A stretch of 43,354 nt of DNA from an uncultured Corynebacterium sp. (lineage in GTDB: Bacteria > Actinomycetota > Actinomycetes > Mycobacteriales > Mycobacteriaceae). Both the position numbers and the translations under genes were made by a program. Below are positions 15,686-24,097 of the stretch, piece after piece. The notes beneath the pieces are model-generated. The model saw only the letters and a program-made list of their open reading frames with translations. It searched no databases and was not told the DNA's origin. The DNA is taken from assembly GCF_946222985.1 (NCBI RefSeq), contig NZ_CAMIFY010000019.1:1-43354 (forward strand), written 5' to 3'. Each line of letters opens with the position of its first letter. Within the stretch, counting starts at the first letter, position 1.

Positions 15686-16660
15686 ATGAAGGCGATCATC
15701 CAGACCGACTCCGACGACCCCCGCTCCCTGGAATGGGGCGACGCCCCGGACCCCGACCTCGGTGAAGGCGAGGTGCTGGTCAAGGTGCGCGCCGCGGCCG
15801 TCAACCGCGCCGACATCCTGCAGGCCAACGGGCACTACCCGCCGCCGAAGGGGGTCACCGACGTCCTCGGTCTCGAGTGCGCGGGCGTGATCGAGAAGGT
15901 CGGCGACGACTCCGCCGGCTGGCAGGTCGGCGACGAAGTCTGCTGCCTGCTCTCCGGAGGCGGTTTCGCCGAGTACGCCGCGGTGCCGGTGGGTCAGTTG
16001 CTGCCCGTGCCGAAGGGCTGGGAGCTCGAGCGCGCGGTGGCCATGCCGGAGGTCGCCTGCACGGTGTACTCCAACGTCGTCATGGTCGCGGGCCTGAAGG
16101 AGGGCGACACCCTGCTGGTCCACGGCGGCGCCGGCGGCATCGGCACCTTCGCAATCCAGATGGCCAAGGCGCTGGGCGCGACGGTCGCGGTGACGGCGGG
16201 CAGCGCGGAGAAGTTGGAGCGGTGCCGCGAGCTCGGCGCCGACATCCTGATCAACTACCGCGAGGAGACCTTCGAGGACGTGCTCAAGGAGCACGGCGGC
16301 GCGAACGTGATCCTCGACATCATGGGCGCCAAGTACCTCGATCGGAACGTCAAGGCCCTGGCCAAGGACGGTCACCTCGTGATCATCGGCATGCAGGGCG
16401 GCGTCAAGGGCGAGCTGAACATCGGCCGTCTGCTGTCCAAGCGCGGTTCGATCACCGCCACCGGCCTGCGCTACCGCGACAAGTCCGACAAGGCGCGCAT
16501 CGTCGCCGCCACCGAGGACGTGGTGTGGCCGTTGCTCGAGGACGGCACCATCTCCGACCAGGTCCACGCGACCATGGACGTCCGCGAGGTCGCGAAGGCC
16601 CATGAGTTGCTCGACTCCGGCGAGGTCACCGGCAAGATCGTGCTCACCGTCGGCGAGTAG
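15686..16660 (+). CDS. NAD(P)H:quinone oxidoreductase, zinc-free MDR family
   Basis: This 324-residue cytoplasmic oxidoreductase belongs to the medium-chain dehydrogenase/reductase superfamily, QOR/PIG3 group. It has the GroES-like N-terminal domain (NRADILQANGHYPPP, LGLECAG) and a Rossmann domain with VHGGAGGIGTFAIQMAK for NAD(P)H. The zinc ligands of alcohol dehydrogenases are absent, as usual for quinone reductases. Ribosome site GGAGG precedes the ATG. The gene corresponds in position to M. tuberculosis Rv3777, next to the Rv3778c-like gene that follows. The physiological quinone or enone substrate is not known. Confidence 0.9.
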   Translation: MKAIIQTDSDDPRSLEWGDAPDPDLGEGEVLVKVRAAAVNRADILQANGHYPPPKGVTDVLGLECAGVIEKVGDDSAGWQVGDEVCCLLSGGGFAEYAAVPVGQLLPVPKGWELERAVAMPEVACTVYSNVVMVAGLKEGDTLLVHGGAGGIGTFAIQMAKALGATVAVTAGSAEKLERCRELGADILINYREETFEDVLKEHGGANVILDIMGAKYLDRNVKALAKDGHLVIIGMQGGVKGELNIGRLLSKRGSITATGLRYRDKSDKARIVAATEDVVWPLLEDGTISDQVHATMDVREVAKAHELLDSGEVTGKIVLTVGE

Positions 16661-16677
16661 CCCCCGCTTTTCGCTTT

Positions 16678-16734
16678 ACGACGACCGCCGCGCTCCCCCG
16701 GATCACCGTCCGGGCGGAGCGCGGCGTTCGTCGT
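16678..16734. terminator. Bidirectional hairpin between convergent genes
   Basis: A long imperfect stem pairs ACGACGACCGCCGCGCTCC with GGAGCGCGGCGTTCGTCGT around a smaller internal hairpin. It separates the quinone reductase from the convergent class V gene. Its left arm begins inside the dispersed motif TCGCTTTACGACG (16671-16683). Confidence 0.65.
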
Positions 16735-16796
16735 GGGCCGGGGGCCGATTCGGGCCCCTCCGGCGCGGCCATCACAGCGCGACTATCCCAGCGCGG

Positions 16797-18191
16797 TTAC
16801 CCCAGCGAGGCGACGGCGCGGACCAGCTGGTCGACGTCGTGCGGGGTGTTGAACGGCTGCAGCCCGACGGTGACGGCACCGCCGGCATCCATGACGCCCA
16901 TGGATTCCAGCAGGGCGGACTCGCCGGGGAGCACCGCGCTGGTGACGAGGTCGTTGTCCAGCAGGCGACGCACCACCGTCGGGGCGGGAACGCCGGCAAC
17001 GAGGAAGCTCACGCGCGGAACGCGGTCGATGGGTCCGTCGCCGCCGCGGTCACCGGTGGCTTCAACGGAGTCGGAGCCGGAATCAAAGCTCGCCCCAGAA
17101 CCGGAACGGGAACCGGTGCCGGAGCCCCCACGGGAGCTTTCGCGCACGCCCCCGCCCGACGCCAGGCCATCGGGGCCGTCGCCGTCGCCGTCGACGCCGA
17201 GGATGTGGACCTGATCCAGGTTGCCCAGGGCTTCGATCAGCCGCGTGGTCAACGTCGACAAGTAACGGCCGACCTGCGGCATCGACGACTCGATGCGGTG
17301 ACGCCGGGTACCGCGGCCCGCGGTGTCGAGGTCCGCCAGCAGGCGCACCGATTCCGACACCCCGCCGAGCAACGACGGAGCCACCGGCGTGACCTCGAGG
17401 CGATCCCGGCCGCGGGCACCCGGCACCAGCGCGATGGAGGTCAGGCGGTCGAGCAGGGACGGATCGCGGAAGACCAGGGCGGAGACCTCCGGGCCGCCCC
17501 ACGCGGAGGCGTCGAGGAGAACGATGTCCGCCCCCATGTCGTGCATGTCCACGACCCGGTACGGGGCGTGGGCCGAGGCGTCGACGAACACCAGCGCCCG
17601 GGAGTTGGCGTGGACGCGGCGCGAGATCTCGGCCACCGGGGCGATCGTGCCGACGTGCGGATCCGCGGCTGGAACGACCACCAGGCGCGTGTCGGCGTCG
17701 ACGAGTTCGTCGAACTGCCACGCCGGCACCGCGCCGGTGGACAGGTCCGCCTCGGCGCACCGCACGCGGGCGCCGTACATGTCCGCCGCGCGGCGGAACG
17801 GCACCTGTGCCACCGGATCGCCGGTGCGGCACAGCACGAGACCGGTGCCCAACGACAACCGGCGGCTCATGCCCTGCATGAGCTGGTGGACGAGCGCATG
17901 GCGCGACGGGCCGAGGACGACGCCCTCGACGCGGGCGCCGGCGACGTCGGCGAAGGCGCGGCGCGCCATCGCGGCGAACTGATCGCCGGCCGTCAGGCCC
18001 GCCTCTCGGCCCCGCGAGTGGGTGCCGGAGGCGGCTTCGCCCGGAAGGGATTTGGGTGCGGCGCGGAACGAAGTCGACATGGCGGACAGCACGCGCTCCG
18101 GAATCTGCGCGCGCTCGCCGCCGTTGAGGTACGTCCACCCGTCCGACAGCGACGTGTAATAACCCCGGGTCGTGGGCACGTCGAAGGCCAT
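16797..18191 (-). CDS. Class V aminotransferase-fold protein without a visible PLP lysine (Rv3778c-like)
   Basis: The 464-residue product has the fold of cysteine desulfurase-like PLP enzymes: an N-terminal YLNGGERAQIP, a small-molecule pocket around GPSRHALVHQLMQG, and VDASAHAPYRVVDMHDMGADIVLLD, where the PLP-binding Asp is expected. The following segment, where these enzymes carry the Schiff-base Lys (usual pattern S-x-x-K-x-x-G-P), reads DASAWGGPEVSALVF and has no Lys. A Ser/Gly/Asp-rich insert of about 55 residues interrupts the C-terminal domain near residues 350-405. It may be a non-catalytic relative. The start ATG at 18191 has AAAGGG upstream. Position matches M. tuberculosis Rv3778c beside the galactan exporter. 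Confidence 0.8.
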   Translation of the reverse strand: MAFDVPTTRGYYTSLSDGWTYLNGGERAQIPERVLSAMSTSFRAAPKSLPGEAASGTHSRGREAGLTAGDQFAAMARRAFADVAGARVEGVVLGPSRHALVHQLMQGMSRRLSLGTGLVLCRTGDPVAQVPFRRAADMYGARVRCAEADLSTGAVPAWQFDELVDADTRLVVVPAADPHVGTIAPVAEISRRVHANSRALVFVDASAHAPYRVVDMHDMGADIVLLDASAWGGPEVSALVFRDPSLLDRLTSIALVPGARGRDRLEVTPVAPSLLGGVSESVRLLADLDTAGRGTRRHRIESSMPQVGRYLSTLTTRLIEALGNLDQVHILGVDGDGDGPDGLASGGGVRESSRGGSGTGSRSGSGASFDSGSDSVEATGDRGGDGPIDRVPRVSFLVAGVPAPTVVRRLLDNDLVTSAVLPGESALLESMGVMDAGGAVTVGLQPFNTPHDVDQLVRAVASLG

Positions 18192-18417
18192 GACCACCCT
18201 TTCCGCTAGCGAGCGCTGATCCATCCCGTCGGTCGCCCCGCACCCCGTCCGAACCGGCCCATCGGCCCGATCCGCGGGAACGAGCTCCGCGACGACTCGA
18301 CCGGGCCCCGCACACCCCGCGCTGACCCCGGTCGTATGCCAGACAGTATGCCCTTCATCGCCGCCGGATACGACGGCGGGTAGGGCCACGGGTGTCCCGC
18401 CGGGTAGGTTGGAATCC

Positions 18418-19329
18418 GTGACGAATGCAGAACAACCAGGTCACCCGCCCACCGGACTGCGGGCCGACATCGCCCGCATGACCGGCCACGGCGACGCGGC
18501 GGCACCGCCGCGCTCGCGATCGCGCACCGTCGCGGCGGCGTGGAACGACCTGACCCGCGGCTATGGCCAGCGCCAATTGTGGCTGCAACTGGGCTGGCAG
18601 GACATCAAACAGCGCTACCGGCGCTCGACGCTGGGACCGTTCTGGATCACCATCGCCACCGGTGCGATGGCGGTGGCCCTCGGCATGCTCTACTCCCTGC
18701 TGTTCCAGCAGGAGTTGGCGTTCTTCCTGCCGCACGTCACCGTCGGCCTGATCATCTGGGGCTTCATTTCCGGATGCGTGCGCGAAGGGTCGACGGTCTT
18801 CATCGAAAACGAGGGGCTGATCAAACAGCTGCCCAGCGCCCTGTCGGTGCACGTCTACCGGCTGGTGTGGCGGCAGCTGCTGTTCCTGGCGCACAACATG
18901 ATCATCTGGGTGATCCTCGTCGCGGTGTTCCGCCCGGACCTGGGCTGGGATTTCCTGCTGGCGATCCCGGCCCTGGCCCTGCTGGTGGTCAACGGCGTGT
19001 GGGTGACGATGTTCTTCGGCATCGTCGCCACCCGCTACCGTGACGTGGCCCCGCTGCTGGAATCCATGATCCAGCTGGTGTTCTACATGACCCCCATCGT
19101 GTGGACCACCAAGACGCTCGAGGAGCAGGGCGGAGCGGTCGCCGAGCGCGCCCGCATCGCCGAAATCAACCCGCTGTACCACTACCTGGAAATCGTCCGC
19201 GCCCCGCTGACGGGCCAGCCGCTCGACGCCTATCACTGGTGGATCGTGCTGGCGTGCACGGGCGTAGGACTGCTCCTCGCCCTGCTGGCCATGCGCCAGT
19301 GGCGGTCGCGCGTGAGCTACTGGGTTTAA
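18418..19329 (+). CDS. wzm: ABC-2 type permease of the galactan/O-antigen exporter (Wzm-like)
   Basis: This 303-residue inner-membrane protein forms, with the Wzt ATPase encoded next, the exporter thought to flip lipid-linked galactan during arabinogalactan assembly. It has the ABC-2 polysaccharide permease pattern: an N-terminal amphipathic WNDLTRGYGQRQLWLQLGWQ, RYRRSTLGPFWITI, six hydrophobic segments, and MIQLVFYMTPIVW with INPLYHYLEIVR near the end. The GTG at 18418 is the likely start; a TTG three codons upstream is also in frame. The M. tuberculosis equivalent is Rv3783. It is first gene of a wzm-wzt-glfT1 run. Confidence 0.9.
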   Translation: MTNAEQPGHPPTGLRADIARMTGHGDAAAPPRSRSRTVAAAWNDLTRGYGQRQLWLQLGWQDIKQRYRRSTLGPFWITIATGAMAVALGMLYSLLFQQELAFFLPHVTVGLIIWGFISGCVREGSTVFIENEGLIKQLPSALSVHVYRLVWRQLLFLAHNMIIWVILVAVFRPDLGWDFLLAIPALALLVVNGVWVTMFFGIVATRYRDVAPLLESMIQLVFYMTPIVWTTKTLEEQGGAVAERARIAEINPLYHYLEIVRAPLTGQPLDAYHWWIVLACTGVGLLLALLAMRQWRSRVSYWV

Positions 19330-19357
19330 GACGGGGACGGACGAGGGAAGGACGACG

Positions 19358-20152
19358 ATGGTCAGCATCGACACTTACGACGCCTGCGTGGATTTCCCGA
19401 TCTTCGACGCGAAATCACGCTCGATGAAGAAGGCTTTCCTCGGCGCCGCCGGCGGAGCGATCGGCCGCAACGACTCCAACGTGGTGGTCGTCGAGGCACT
19501 GAAGAACATCAACCTGCATCTGCGCGACGGCGACCGCGTCGGCCTGGTCGGCCACAACGGCGCCGGCAAGTCGACGCTGCTGCGGTTGCTGTCGGGCATC
19601 TACGAGCCCACCCGCGGCAGCTCCGACGTCCGCGGCCGCGTCGCCCCGGTCTTCGACCTGGGCGTGGGCATGGACCCGGAGATCTCCGGCATGGAGAACA
19701 TCATCATCCGCGGCCTGTTCCTGGGGCAGACCCGCAAGCAGATGAAGGACAAGCTCGACGACATCGCCGACTTCACCGAACTCGGCGACTACCTGCACAT
19801 GCCGCTGCGCACGTATTCGACCGGCATGCGCGTGCGCCTGGCGTTGGGCGTGGTCACCTCCATCGAGCCGGAGATCCTGCTTCTCGACGAGGGCATCGGC
19901 GCCGTCGACTCCGCCTTCATGGCCAAGGCCCGCGACCGCCTCACCTCGCTGGTCGAGCGCTCCGGCCTGCTGGTGTTCGCGTCGCACTCCAACGAGTTCC
20001 TCGCCGAACTGTGCGACACCGCGCTGTGGATCGATCACGGCGAGGTCGCCAAAGTCGGCCTCGTCGACGAGGTCGTCGAAGCCTACGAGGGCAAGGAAGC
20101 CGCCGATGCGGTGCGCAGAATCCGCGACCAGCGCGGCCACCGTGCGCTGTAG
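19358..20152 (+). CDS. wzt: ABC exporter ATP-binding subunit (Wzt-like)
   Basis: This 264-residue ATPase powers the Wzm permease. Walker A is GHNGAGKST (65-73), the ABC signature is YSTGMR (153-158) and Walker B is ILLLDE (173-178), followed by a switch His in FASHSNEF. The N-terminal VDFPIFDAKSRSMKK is characteristic of polysaccharide-exporting Wzt/KpsT/RfbE ATPases. It has no C-terminal carbohydrate-binding domain, as expected for exporters that do not read a terminal cap. It corresponds to Rv3781. Confidence 0.92.
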   Translation: MVSIDTYDACVDFPIFDAKSRSMKKAFLGAAGGAIGRNDSNVVVVEALKNINLHLRDGDRVGLVGHNGAGKSTLLRLLSGIYEPTRGSSDVRGRVAPVFDLGVGMDPEISGMENIIIRGLFLGQTRKQMKDKLDDIADFTELGDYLHMPLRTYSTGMRVRLALGVVTSIEPEILLLDEGIGAVDSAFMAKARDRLTSLVERSGLLVFASHSNEFLAELCDTALWIDHGEVAKVGLVDEVVEAYEGKEAADAVRRIRDQRGHRAL

Positions 20153-20180
20153 GGCCGCCGCCCTGTGAGAAGATGACGCC

Positions 20181-21149
20181 ATGAACGAAGGGCCGAACAG
20201 CAGCACCGCCGTCGTCGTCGTCACGCACAATCGCCTGCGGGAGCTGACCGGTTCACTCGACATCCTCGTCGGGCAGACGCACGCGCCCGAGTGGGTCATC
20301 GTCGTCGACAACGGCGACGATCCGCGCGTGCGCGACGCCGTCGAAGCGCTCAATGACCGCCCCGACCGCCCCGAGGCCGGCCCGCGGGCGATCTACCTCG
20401 GATCGAAGACCAACCTCGGCGGCGCCGGCGGCTTCGCCTACGGCATGCTCCACGCGCTGAGCCTCGGCGCCGACTGGATCTGGTGCGCCGACGACGACGG
20501 CCGGCCCGAGGACACCACCGTCCTGGCCACGCTCCACGACTGCGCGGCGCGCCACGGGCTCGACGAGGTGTCGCCCGTCGTCTGCAACATCGACGACCCC
20601 GACAAGCTCGCGTTTCCCCTGCGGCGCGGCCTGACCTGGCGCCGCAACCGCTCCGAACTGATCGCCGACGACGACGCGGCCCCCGGCGACCCCGGCCACG
20701 ATCTGCTGCCGGGCATCGCGAGCCTGTTCAACGGCGCACTGTTTTCCGCGGCATCGCTCGAACGCCTCGGCGTACCCGACTACCGGCTGTTCATCCGCGG
20801 CGACGAGGTCGAATTCCACCGGCGCCTGGCCCGGTCCGGCCTGCGCTTCGGCACCTGCCTGACCACCGCGTACCTGCACCCGTCGGGCACCGAGGAGTTC
20901 CACCCGATCCTCGGCGGCCGCATGCACACCCAGTACCCGGCCGACGATTTCAAGCGCTACTTCACCTACCGCAACCGCGGCTACCTGATGAGCCAGCCCG
21001 GCATGCGCAAGTTGCTGCCCCAGGAATACGCCCGCTTCGCGTGGTTCTTCCTGGTCCAGCGCCGCGACGTCCCCGGTTTCCTGCGCTGGTGGGGGCTGCA
21101 CCGCCGCGGTCGCCGCGAGAACTTCGAGCGGTTCGATCCGAAGAAATAG
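20181..21149 (+). CDS. glfT1: Galactofuranosyltransferase GlfT1
   Basis: This 322-residue family GT2 enzyme should add the first galactofuranose residues from UDP-Galf to the decaprenyl-PP-GlcNAc-Rha linker, starting the galactan at the inner membrane face. The GT-A fold shows VVVVTHNR, the NLGGAGGFAYGM motif shared by GlfT enzymes, and the metal-binding D104-D-D106 in WCADDDGRPED. A later acidic RGDEVEFHRRL supplies the catalytic-base region. It follows wzt by 28 bases, in the same strand order. M. tuberculosis Rv3782 is the counterpart. Confidence 0.92.
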   Translation: MNEGPNSSTAVVVVTHNRLRELTGSLDILVGQTHAPEWVIVVDNGDDPRVRDAVEALNDRPDRPEAGPRAIYLGSKTNLGGAGGFAYGMLHALSLGADWIWCADDDGRPEDTTVLATLHDCAARHGLDEVSPVVCNIDDPDKLAFPLRRGLTWRRNRSELIADDDAAPGDPGHDLLPGIASLFNGALFSAASLERLGVPDYRLFIRGDEVEFHRRLARSGLRFGTCLTTAYLHPSGTEEFHPILGGRMHTQYPADDFKRYFTYRNRGYLMSQPGMRKLLPQEYARFAWFFLVQRRDVPGFLRWWGLHRRGRRENFERFDPKK

Positions 21150-21185
21150 GCGGGGCCGGCGGGCAGGCTGATCGGCCGGCAGGCT

Positions 21186-21215
21186 GGCCGGGGCCCGACT
21201 GACCGGGCCCCGGCC
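21186..21215. terminator. GC-rich hairpin between glfT1 and glfT2
   Basis: An 11-bp perfect stem (GGCCGGGGCCC / GGGCCCCGGCC, 8-base loop) sits between two convergent stop codons. No U-tract follows on either strand, so termination would be factor-assisted or weak. Confidence 0.5.
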
Positions 21216-21222
21216 CCGGGGT

Positions 21223-23145
21223 CTAGCCCCGGAAGAACTTCTCCCAGTTCTCCTCCGACGTCAGCGTCGGCACCGCGCCGCGCCACTGCTCGCGGATGTC
21301 GTCCCACTCGGAATCGACGCGGCGCATCAGGCTCAGCAGCTCGGAGCGCAGCGCCAACTCGCGGTCGCGGTCGCGCACCAGGCGGCGCACGCCGGACTGC
21401 GACGCGTCGGTGACCCACGCTTCGTCGAAGGTGGAGATGTGCCACCAGAAGGCGTCCTCGAACGCGATGGCCACCGGGCCCGGGCGCTTCTTGTTCAGCT
21501 GCGTGTAGGCCACGCGCTTGGCGAAGGTCCGGTCGTCGCTGGCGATCTCGCGCGTCGGCGGGCGCACCGGCGCCAGGCCCGGGGGCATCGCCGACAGCGG
21601 CTGCAGCTTCGTCTCCGGGTACTCCGCGCGACCGGCGGAGATGCGCCCGAAGTCGCCCTGCGACGCCTCGTCGAGCACCGCCGGGCCGCGCAGCATGTCC
21701 TTGACCGCCTCCAACTGCGTCCACGCCAGGCCGTAGCGCATGGACACGATGTTCGACAGGATGCGGCGGCTGACCGTGCCGACGATGTCCTTCGAGGTGA
21801 CCGGGCCATGCATCGCGGTGGCGATCAGCCCGTTGCGCAGACCGAAGTACTGGGCCGCGTTTTCGATGTCCTTCCAGTAGAAATCGGCGTGCCACACCGC
21901 GGCGCCGGGGACGGTGTCCGTCGGAAAGCCCGCTTTCGCCGCGCGGTAGCCGAAGTCGATGTCGTCGTACTGGAAGAACAACGGCAGCGCCAGGCCGATT
22001 TCCTCGATGACCTGCGACGGCACCAGGCACGTCCACCAGGCGTTGTAGTCGACGCCCAGGCGGCGCAGCTGGTGGTTCTCGCGCACGTCGACGTCGGCCT
22101 TGGAGTACAGGTCGTCGTTTTCCAGGACCGTCAGCGTCTTCCAGTCGAAGACCTCGCCCGTGCGGAACAGGTGCGTCGGGTTGTAGAGGAAGAGCATCTG
22201 CGCGCCGAGCAGCATCGGCTTCGCGGCGCAGCACGCCAGGGCCGACAGGCGGAGGGTGGTTTCCGGCTCGGGTCGGATGTCGTCGTCGGTGAGCAGGACC
22301 TGGCAGTCGCCGGCCGCGACGGAATCGCGCATGCCGCGCGAGAACCCGCCCGCGCCACCGAGGTTCGGCTGCTTGACGACGCTCAGCCGCTCCCCCAACC
22401 GCTCCTTCGCCCGAGCGAAATCGGGATGATCCTCCGGATGCCGGTCACCCTGGTCGACGACGCGCACGGTGCGGACGCGCTCGAGGGCCGCGGGATCGTC
22501 GGCGAGGGTGGCCACGGTGTTGGCGCAGTCGACGGGGCGATTGAACGTGCAGATGACGATGTCCGTCGGAATGTCCCGGCGGATCTGATCCGCGGCGACG
22601 GTGTAGCGCAGATCGGAGACCGCGCCGCCGGTCGGGCCGGAGTCGAGCGTGACGTGGATGGCGCCGCCGTCGGCGAAACGATCCAGCGGGACGCTGAGCG
22701 CGAACTCGTCGTCGGGCCCGGAGGTGTCGACCGTGCCGGCGTTGGGGGCGGCCTCGGCACGGGAGTCCGCGGCGGGGTCGGCGGTTCCGCGGTGCGCGCC
22801 CTCCAGGCGCAGGTGCCCGCCGATGTCCTCGGTGTAGACGCGCACGCGGACGTCGCCGGTGGCGCGGCCGCGGACGGTGACTTCGGGGACCTCGGTCCAC
22901 CGCTGCCACTGCGAGGCGCGGAATCGGCCGAAGTACGTGTCGGTGGCCACCGTCACGTGCGGTTCCAGCTCGATCGCCGTGCGCGACGGCCGCACCGAAC
23001 CCGCCGCTCCCCCGGCGCCGGAACCGCCCTTGACCGTGTAATACAGGTCCGAGTCGACCCAATCCGCCGGCGGCTCGAACAGCACGCGCTGAACGATCAT
23101 CGCATCGGCGGGGGCACTGGACGTGGCGTCTGCTGAGGTGTTCAC
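21223..23145 (-). CDS. glfT2: Galactofuranosyltransferase GlfT2 (galactan polymerase)
   Basis: This 640-residue protein is close in length to M. tuberculosis GlfT2 (637). It polymerises the galactan with alternating beta-1,5 and beta-1,6 Galf. An N-terminal beta-domain (about residues 16-200) precedes the GT-A domain starting DIVICTFNRPVDCANTVATL. NLGGAGGFSRGM and the metal-binding D287-D-D289 (LLTDDDIRPEPE) follow, then QYDDIDFGYRA and WHADFYWKDIENA, and a helical C-terminal region. The GTG at 23145 is chosen; ATG 23100 is possible but has no ribosome site. It is convergent with glfT1. In mycobacteria glfT2 instead lies near ubiA. Confidence 0.92.
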   Translation of the reverse strand: MNTSADATSSAPADAMIVQRVLFEPPADWVDSDLYYTVKGGSGAGGAAGSVRPSRTAIELEPHVTVATDTYFGRFRASQWQRWTEVPEVTVRGRATGDVRVRVYTEDIGGHLRLEGAHRGTADPAADSRAEAAPNAGTVDTSGPDDEFALSVPLDRFADGGAIHVTLDSGPTGGAVSDLRYTVAADQIRRDIPTDIVICTFNRPVDCANTVATLADDPAALERVRTVRVVDQGDRHPEDHPDFARAKERLGERLSVVKQPNLGGAGGFSRGMRDSVAAGDCQVLLTDDDIRPEPETTLRLSALACCAAKPMLLGAQMLFLYNPTHLFRTGEVFDWKTLTVLENDDLYSKADVDVRENHQLRRLGVDYNAWWTCLVPSQVIEEIGLALPLFFQYDDIDFGYRAAKAGFPTDTVPGAAVWHADFYWKDIENAAQYFGLRNGLIATAMHGPVTSKDIVGTVSRRILSNIVSMRYGLAWTQLEAVKDMLRGPAVLDEASQGDFGRISAGRAEYPETKLQPLSAMPPGLAPVRPPTREIASDDRTFAKRVAYTQLNKKRPGPVAIAFEDAFWWHISTFDEAWVTDASQSGVRRLVRDRDRELALRSELLSLMRRVDSEWDDIREQWRGAVPTLTSEENWEKFFRG

Positions 23146-23285
23146 GGCCCCAGGGTACCCACCGCCGCTCGCAGCGCCCGCTGGACTCGCGGCCGATTTT
23201 CGGCGGCCGCAGCGGGGCTCGCCCGGCGGCCCCACCGCCCCGGCACGGCCCCGGTGCGGCCCGGCGCGGCCGTGGAAACCGCCGC

Positions 23286-23855
23286 CTACTTCACCTTGAA
23301 GATGACCGTGCGCTGCACGATGAAGTTCACCACGGTCGCCACGCCCTGGGCGACGACGAACGAGCCCAGCTGGGCGAGCTTCACCGACCACCCCTGCTCG
23401 ACCAACCACGGGTTGAGGGTGGTGAAGATGCCGACCTGCGTCGCGTAGGTGATCAGGTAGAGCACCGCGACGGCCAACACCTGCTTCGGCGACGACTTCG
23501 TCTTGAACGTCCAGCGGACGTTGATCAGGTAGGCGGTGATGGTGCCGAACACCCAGCCGATCGACTTGCCCCAGAAGTCCGAGGCCCCGACCATGTTGAG
23601 CATCACGAAGGTCAGGCCGAAGTCCACCACCGCGGCGATGACGCCGGAGATGATGAACCGGGTCATCTGGACCACGAGGCCGTGGTCGTCGCGGGGCTTG
23701 TCGGCCAGCGGCGCGGTCGCGGACTTTTCCGCGCGGACGCCGTCGACGCCGGCGGGCGTCGTGGCCTCCGAGGCGGCGGACCGGCCCGAAGTGCCCGAAC
23801 CGGCGGCGTGATCGTCCCGGTGGTCGCTGGTGGAGTCATCGTTGGCCTTGTGCAC
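23286..23855 (-). CDS. GtrA-family membrane protein (Rv3789-like)
   Basis: This 189-residue protein has four transmembrane helices in its C-terminal 125 residues (starting MTRFIISGVIAAVVDFGLTFVML at about residue 65, and including GTITAYLINVRWTF and VNFIVQRTVIF). The mycobacterial counterpart lies beside dprE1 and has been linked to handling or flipping of decaprenyl-phospho-arabinose or to recruiting the priming arabinosyltransferase; its role is debated. The first 60 residues here are a polar, probably disordered extension. The GTG at 23855 lacks a clear ribosome site, and a start nearer GTG GTC CAG ATG would give only the GtrA domain. Confidence 0.82.
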   Translation of the reverse strand: MHKANDDSTSDHRDDHAAGSGTSGRSAASEATTPAGVDGVRAEKSATAPLADKPRDDHGLVVQMTRFIISGVIAAVVDFGLTFVMLNMVGASDFWGKSIGWVFGTITAYLINVRWTFKTKSSPKQVLAVAVLYLITYATQVGIFTTLNPWLVEQGWSVKLAQLGSFVVAQGVATVVNFIVQRTVIFKVK

Positions 23856-23870
23856 GGGATGGAAGCCTAC

Positions 23871-23901
23871 GCCACGGACAACCGGGGACGTCGCAAAGCA
23901 A
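23871..23901. repeat. 31-bp repeat unit B, copy 1
   Basis: GCCACGGACAACCGGGGACG followed by TCGCAAAGCAA lies 15 bases upstream of the gtrA start codon. The same unit recurs after the hairpin elements at 25462-25492 (identical) and 25701-25731 (few changes). It contains CGTCGCAAAGC, a variant of the dispersed motif. Confidence 0.75.
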
Positions 23902-23943
23902 AAGGGGCCGTCGTCACTGCACACGCGTCGCCACCCGGGGCCC

Positions 23944-24028
23944 GTTAGTGCATGAATCCTCCAGAAGTGAAACACGTCCTGGGCTTTTGCAGCGCAGAAT
24001 CCGGGTTCTGGAGGATTCGTGCACCAAC
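23944..24028. repeat. 85-bp hairpin element, copy 1
   Basis: Arms of 23 bases (left begins GTTAGTGCATGAATCC, right ends GCACCAAC) enclose a 39-base loop that starts GTGAAACACGTCC and ends AATCCGGG. The arms pair except at two positions. It lies about 70 bases downstream of the DUF559-gene stop and is the most diverged of three copies. The loop fixes its orientation, which is the same as in copies 2 and 3. Confidence 0.9.
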
Positions 24029-24097
24029 TCCCCGGCCCGGCCACGCAAAACCAGCCACGGCGCCGCCGTATTCGCCCCGGCCACGCCGATCCGCCCG

